A stretch of 64,000 bases of DNA, taken from Pseudomonas chlororaphis subsp. chlororaphis (GTDB lineage Bacteria; Pseudomonadota; Gammaproteobacteria; Pseudomonadales; Pseudomonadaceae). The number at the start of each line of letters is the position of its first letter. Within the stretch, counting starts at the first letter, position 1. The notes under the pieces were generated by a model that was not told the DNA's origin, searched no databases, and saw nothing but the letters and a program-made list of their open reading frames with translations. The stretch lies in contig NZ_CP027712.1 in the NCBI RefSeq assembly GCF_003945765.1, positions 1,364,001 through 1,428,000 on the forward strand, in the 5' to 3' direction. Made by a program: the position numbers and the translations under genes. This document shows positions 60,231-64,000 of the stretch, piece by piece.

Positions 60231-60695
60231 TTAGAACATCGGCCGGGCCGCCGCCACCGCCACCAGCAACAGGCCAATGATCAGATTGATCCCCACCAAT
60301 TTCCGAATATTGCCCAAGGTCGTGGCCCCCGTCGGCCAGTCCTCGGCCGCCACCGCCTGACGCAGCGTTGGTAACTGCAGCGACTGGATCCGGATAAACA
60401 GCGCGGTCATCACCACATACAGGCCCATCATCACCTGCACATAACGCGGCGCGGTCTCGAAGCCGCTGAAACGCAGGTGGATCAGGCCGACGCCGCTGAT
60501 CGGCAACAGCACCACCGCGACCCAGACCCAGACGAAAAACCGTGGGAACACCTCGCTCCACAGCTTCAACCGCGCCGGCCCCTCAAGGGCCGCCACCGCC
60601 GCGGGGCGCAGCACCATCCAGGCGAAAAACATGCCGCCGACCCAGACCATGGCGGCCAGGACATGCAGGGTGTAGGCAAGGGCAAAGGCTGTCAT
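60231..60695 (-). CDS. CopD-like four-helix membrane protein
   Basis: The 154-residue protein has four predicted membrane helices. It includes AYTLHVLAAMVWVGGMFFAWMVLRPAA (His and Trp typical of the CopD/DUF2269-like superfamily), PRFFVWVWVAVVLLPISGVGL and a final NLIIGLLLVAVAAARP. The family includes copper-resistance CopD domains, but no Cop gene is next to it, so a role in copper is not shown. Confidence 0.78.
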   Translation of the reverse strand: MTAFALAYTLHVLAAMVWVGGMFFAWMVLRPAAVAALEGPARLKLWSEVFPRFFVWVWVAVVLLPISGVGLIHLRFSGFETAPRYVQVMMGLYVVMTALFIRIQSLQLPTLRQAVAAEDWPTGATTLGNIRKLVGINLIIGLLLVAVAAARPMF

Positions 60696-60756
60696 TCGGG
60701 TACTCCGTTCTGCGCGGGATGAATTAGCGGGGTATGATAGCGGCCGATCCGAACCA

Positions 60757-60772
60757 CTGAAAATTTATCCAG
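60757..60772 (+). promoter_or_regulatory. LexA-type box upstream of dinG
   Basis: CTGAAAATTTATCCAG has CTG-N10-CAG with a very AT-rich middle. It is 22 bases before the dinG ATG. It departs from CTGT/ACAG at one base on each side. dinG is a LexA target in E. coli, supporting the call. Confidence 0.65.
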
Positions 60773-60794
60773 CGTTTCTCGCGCCCGAAGAACC

Positions 60795-62939
60795 ATGATC
60801 AGCAACGAACTCAAAACCACGATCCAGGGCGCCTACTCGCGTTTTCTCGAAGCCAAGAGCCTGAAACCGCGTTACGGCCAGCGCCTGATGATCGCCGAAG
60901 TGGCCAAGGTCCTGGGCGATGTCGACACCGATGACGAAGGCCGTCGCTCCGGCGACCCGGCCGTGGTGGCTGTGGAAGCCGGCACCGGTACCGGCAAGAC
61001 CGTGGCCTACAGCCTGGCCGCGATCCCGACCGCCAAGGCCGCCGGCAAGCGCCTGGTGATCGCCACCGCCACCGTCGCCCTGCAGGAGCAGATCGTCTAC
61101 AAGGATCTGCCCGACCTGATGCGCAACAGTGGGCTGAACTTCACCTTCTCCCTGGCCAAGGGCCGTGGCCGCTATATGTGCCTGTCCAAGCTCGACATGC
61201 TGTTGCAGGAAGGCCACGCGCAAACCGCCACCGCCCAGTTGTTCGAAGAAGAAGGCTTCAAGATCGAGGTCGACGAGGCCAGCCAGAAGCTGTTCACCAG
61301 CATGATCGAGAAGCTCGCCGGCAATAAATGGGACGGCGACCGTGACAGCTGGCCCACCGCCCTGGAGGACTCTGACTGGGCGCGCCTGACCACCGACCAT
61401 AGCCAGTGCACCAACCGCCATTGCCCGAACTTCGGCCAGTGCGCCTTCTACAAGGCCCGCGAAGGCATGGGCAAGGTCGACGTGATCGTCACCAACCACG
61501 ACATGGTCCTGGCCGACCTGGCCCTGGGCGGCGGCGCGGTATTACCGGACCCGCGCGACACCCTCTATGTGTTCGACGAAGGCCATCACCTGCCGGACAA
61601 GGCCATCGGCCACTTCGCCCATTACACTCGCCTGCGCTCCACCGCCGACTGGCTGGAGCAGACCGCCAAGAACCTCACCAAACTGCTGGCCCAGCACCCG
61701 TTGCCGGGCGATCTGGGCAAGCTGATCGAGCAGGTGCCGGAGCTGGCGCGGGAGATCAAGACCCAGCAGCAGTTCATGTTCACCGCCTGCGAACAACTGG
61801 CCGACTTCAAGACCGGCGAAGACATGGAAGGCCGCGAGCGGCCGCGCCATCGTTTTGTCGGCGGGCTGATCCCCGACCATATGCGCGAAATGGGCATCGA
61901 GCTGAAAAAAGGCTTCTCGCGCCTGACCGACCTGTTCACCCGCCTGACCGACCTGCTCAAGGAAGGCATGGACGGCGAGGTCAATATCGGCATCGCCAGC
62001 AACCAGGCCGAAGAGTGGTACCCGCTGTTCGGCAGCCTGCTGTCCCGCGCTTCGGGCAACTGGGAACTGTGGACCGCCTTTACCACCGAAGACCCGGAAG
62101 ACAACCCGCCGATGGCACGCTGGCTGACCCTGGCGGAAAGCGGCTCGCTGTTCGACATCGAGGTCAACGCCAGCCCGATCCTCGCCGCGGAGATGCTCCG
62201 TCGCAACCTGTGGAACGTGGCCTATGGCGCGCTCGTGACCTCCGCCACCCTGACTGCCCTGGGCTCCTTCGATCGTTTCCGCATGCGTGCCGGGCTGCCG
62301 AAAAAGGCCGTGACGGCGGTGGTGCCCAGCCCGTTCCATCACGCTGACGCCGGGGTGCTGCGGGTCCCCGACCTGCGCGCCGACCCACGGGATGCGCCGG
62401 CCCACACCGCGGCGATCATCCGCGACCTGCCGGAGCTGGTGGAAGGCTCGCGGGGCACCCTGGTGCTGTTCTCGTCGCGCAAGCAGATGCAAGACGTGTT
62501 CGACGGCCTCGACCGCGACTGGCGCAAGCAGGTGTTCATTCAAGGCAACCTGTCGAAACAGGAAACTTTGAACAAGCACAAGGCGCGGGTCGATGGCGGC
62601 GATTCCAGCGTGCTGTTCGGCCTGGCCAGCTTTGCCGAGGGTGTGGACCTGCCCGGCGCTTACTGCGAGCACGTGGTGATCGCCAAGATCCCGTTCTCGG
62701 TGCCGGACGATCCGGTGGAGGCCGCGCTGGCCGAGTGGATCGAAGCCAGGGGCGGCAATCCGTTCATGGAAATCTCGGTGCCGGACGCCTCGCTCAAGCT
62801 GGTCCAGGCCTGCGGTCGCCTGCTGCGTACCGAACAGGACCGCGGCACCATCACCCTGCTGGACCGGCGCCTGGTCACCCAGCGTTATGGCAAGGCTATT
62901 CTCAATGCGTTGCCGCCGTTCCGCCGGGAAATTTCCTGA
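60795..62939 (+). CDS. dinG: ATP-dependent DNA helicase DinG
   Basis: The 714-residue XPD-like helicase has Walker A EAGTGTGKTVAYSL, four iron-sulfur-cluster cysteines (CLSKLDML, and CTNRHCPNFGQC), VIVTNHDMVLADLAL, the DEAH-type box FDEGHH, and motif VI QACGRLLRTEQDRG. It unwinds D-loops and R-loops with 5'-3' polarity. Length matches family members with the Fe-S domain. Confidence 0.95.
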   Translation: MISNELKTTIQGAYSRFLEAKSLKPRYGQRLMIAEVAKVLGDVDTDDEGRRSGDPAVVAVEAGTGTGKTVAYSLAAIPTAKAAGKRLVIATATVALQEQIVYKDLPDLMRNSGLNFTFSLAKGRGRYMCLSKLDMLLQEGHAQTATAQLFEEEGFKIEVDEASQKLFTSMIEKLAGNKWDGDRDSWPTALEDSDWARLTTDHSQCTNRHCPNFGQCAFYKAREGMGKVDVIVTNHDMVLADLALGGGAVLPDPRDTLYVFDEGHHLPDKAIGHFAHYTRLRSTADWLEQTAKNLTKLLAQHPLPGDLGKLIEQVPELAREIKTQQQFMFTACEQLADFKTGEDMEGRERPRHRFVGGLIPDHMREMGIELKKGFSRLTDLFTRLTDLLKEGMDGEVNIGIASNQAEEWYPLFGSLLSRASGNWELWTAFTTEDPEDNPPMARWLTLAESGSLFDIEVNASPILAAEMLRRNLWNVAYGALVTSATLTALGSFDRFRMRAGLPKKAVTAVVPSPFHHADAGVLRVPDLRADPRDAPAHTAAIIRDLPELVEGSRGTLVLFSSRKQMQDVFDGLDRDWRKQVFIQGNLSKQETLNKHKARVDGGDSSVLFGLASFAEGVDLPGAYCEHVVIAKIPFSVPDDPVEAALAEWIEARGGNPFMEISVPDASLKLVQACGRLLRTEQDRGTITLLDRRLVTQRYGKAILNALPPFRREIS

Positions 62940-63034
62940 GCGCGGCCGGTCTGTGGGCCGGTCGCGTTGTCCACTGCATATCCCTCTGATTGCACACAGG
63001 CCGCTCATCGGCCGTTAAGGAGCACCAGGTCCCT

Positions 63035-64000
63035 ATGATTCGCCGTTCGTTACCCGCTGTCTTTGCTCTGCTGTTCGCCACGCCGCTGCTCGCCGCGCCC
63101 GCGGGGCAACAGACGCTGTTCAACTTTGTCCGGCCTGCCGATGTGGTACAGGTGGCGACAGTGGATGCCAGCCTGCCGCAAGCCAACGCGGAGCAGACAG
63201 CCGAGGGCGAAGTGCTGCGCCGGGTGACCTTCAATCCGGCGATTCAACCCAGCCTGCGCCTGACCCCGCAGACCGGTGCCTGGGACTGGTCGCAGTCCGG
63301 GGTCATGAGCCTGCGGATCCAGAGCGCGATGAACTGGGCCCTGACCCTGTACGTGAAGATCCAGAGCAATGACGGCAAGACCCTGGTCAGTCGCATCGAC
63401 CTGCCGGCCGGCCCGGCGCAGACCCTGCTGGTGCCGCTGGTTGCCAGTTCTCCGCTGAGCCAGGGCATGAAGGCCGGTCCGCCGATGCCGATGACCTTCG
63501 AAGGCCAGCGCGTACTGCTGACCAGCAGCGAAGGCGAGCTGGACCGCAGCCAGGTGGTCTCGGTGACCTTGTCCATGGATCAACCGAAAGCCGCCCAGAG
63601 CATCTTGCTCGAACGTTTCGGCGTACAGGACGGCGAGGCGGTGGCCAAGGCGGCCTACGGTGGTCTGGTGGATGCCTATGGCCAGTCGACCCGCGCCAAG
63701 TGGCCGGAAAAGATCGCCAGCGACGAGCAGCTCAAGGCTGCCGCGAGCAAGGAACAACAGCAACTGAAAACCTGGCTGGCCGAACGTGAGCGCGCCTCCC
63801 TGGACACCTTCGGTGGCTGGAGCAACGGGCCGGCCTTCAAGGCCAGTGGTTTCTTCCGTACCGAGAAGCGCGATGGCCGCTGGTATCTGGTGACGCCCCA
63901 GGGGCATCCATTCTATTCCCTGGGGGTCAATGCGGTCGCGGCGGACAACAGCCAGACCTACGTCGCCGGTCGTGAGTGGATGTTCGCGACACTGCCCAAC
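63035..64000 (+). CDS. agarase-like glycoside hydrolase (GH50-type), 5' part
   Basis: The gene runs off the window. The 322 visible codons encode a signal peptide (MIRRSLPAVFALLFATPLLAAP), a carbohydrate-binding-like N-terminal domain (LPAGPAQTLLVPLVAS, SVTLSMDQP) and the start of the catalytic barrel (ASGFFRTEKRDGRWYLVTPQGHPFYSLGVNAVAAD), which is typical of GH50 beta-agarase-like proteins. AAGGAG precedes the ATG. The active-site residues lie beyond the window, so activity on agarose or any other polysaccharide is unproven. Confidence 0.8.
   Translation, partial: MIRRSLPAVFALLFATPLLAAPAGQQTLFNFVRPADVVQVATVDASLPQANAEQTAEGEVLRRVTFNPAIQPSLRLTPQTGAWDWSQSGVMSLRIQSAMNWALTLYVKIQSNDGKTLVSRIDLPAGPAQTLLVPLVASSPLSQGMKAGPPMPMTFEGQRVLLTSSEGELDRSQVVSVTLSMDQPKAAQSILLERFGVQDGEAVAKAAYGGLVDAYGQSTRAKWPEKIASDEQLKAAASKEQQQLKTWLAERERASLDTFGGWSNGPAFKASGFFRTEKRDGRWYLVTPQGHPFYSLGVNAVAADNSQTYVAGREWMFATLPN

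Overview
The window is GC-rich chromosomal DNA from a fluorescens-group Pseudomonas (P. chlororaphis, protegens or fluorescens type). This rests on protein content and gene neighbourhoods: cinA-recA-recX, erdR-dgkA, finR/fpr, mprF-acvB, quiP and ampG. It also rests on several REP-type inverted repeats typical of the genus. The species cannot be fixed from sequence reading alone.

Layout. (1) 1-16435: the right-hand part of a contractile phage-tail locus with Mu/SfV gene order. It runs gp37 end, DUF2635, sheath, tube, frameshifted tail chaperone, tape measure, N, P, V (gp45), gp46, J (gp47) and YmfQ (gp48), then three tail-fibre/chaperone cassettes, an endolysin and a nested spanin pair. No head, terminase, integrase or replication gene is visible, and host cinA follows at once. 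This fits an R-type tailocin at the mutS-cinA site used in this group, but the left end is outside the window. (2) 16518-18630: cinA, recA (LexA box) and recX. (3) 18676-25052: LOG protein, a small RHH-like protein, a PA3611-like secreted protein, a DTW tRNA-modification enzyme, erdR, dgkA and the divergent finR/fpr pair. (4) 25125-29121, minus strand: trmO, DUF1456, pseudouridine synthase, GNAT, rimO. (5) 29453-37483: kup, the acvB/mprF lysyl-phosphatidylglycerol operon, two initiator tRNA genes and dinB (LexA box). (6) 37549-45370: lipoprotein, proS, ampG, an alkyltransferase-like protein, a DUF481 protein, a MORN-variant protein and a cold-shock protein. (7) 45723-50870: dcd and a basic amino-acid ABC operon with an AotO-like deacylase. 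(8) 51190-62939: quiP acylase, GST, isochorismatase-fold protein, two SEC-C proteins around a 249-bp MITE, DUF6231, tandem OmpA-like lipoproteins, DUF1145 plus a collagen-like protein, a CopD-like protein and dinG (LexA-like box). (9) 63035-64000: start of an agarase-like glycoside hydrolase.

How the parts fit. The tail locus lies directly upstream of recA. recA, dinB and dinG each carry a CTG-N10-CAG LexA-type site, so this stretch holds several DNA-damage genes beside a bacteriocin that is normally damage-induced in Pseudomonas. The fibre region is the most plastic part. Three fibres share one N-terminal anchor but have unrelated C-termini and chaperones. A decayed fusion of baseplate J and YmfQ fragments lies between cassettes 1 and 2, which is evidence that the locus grew by duplication or recombination followed by deletion.
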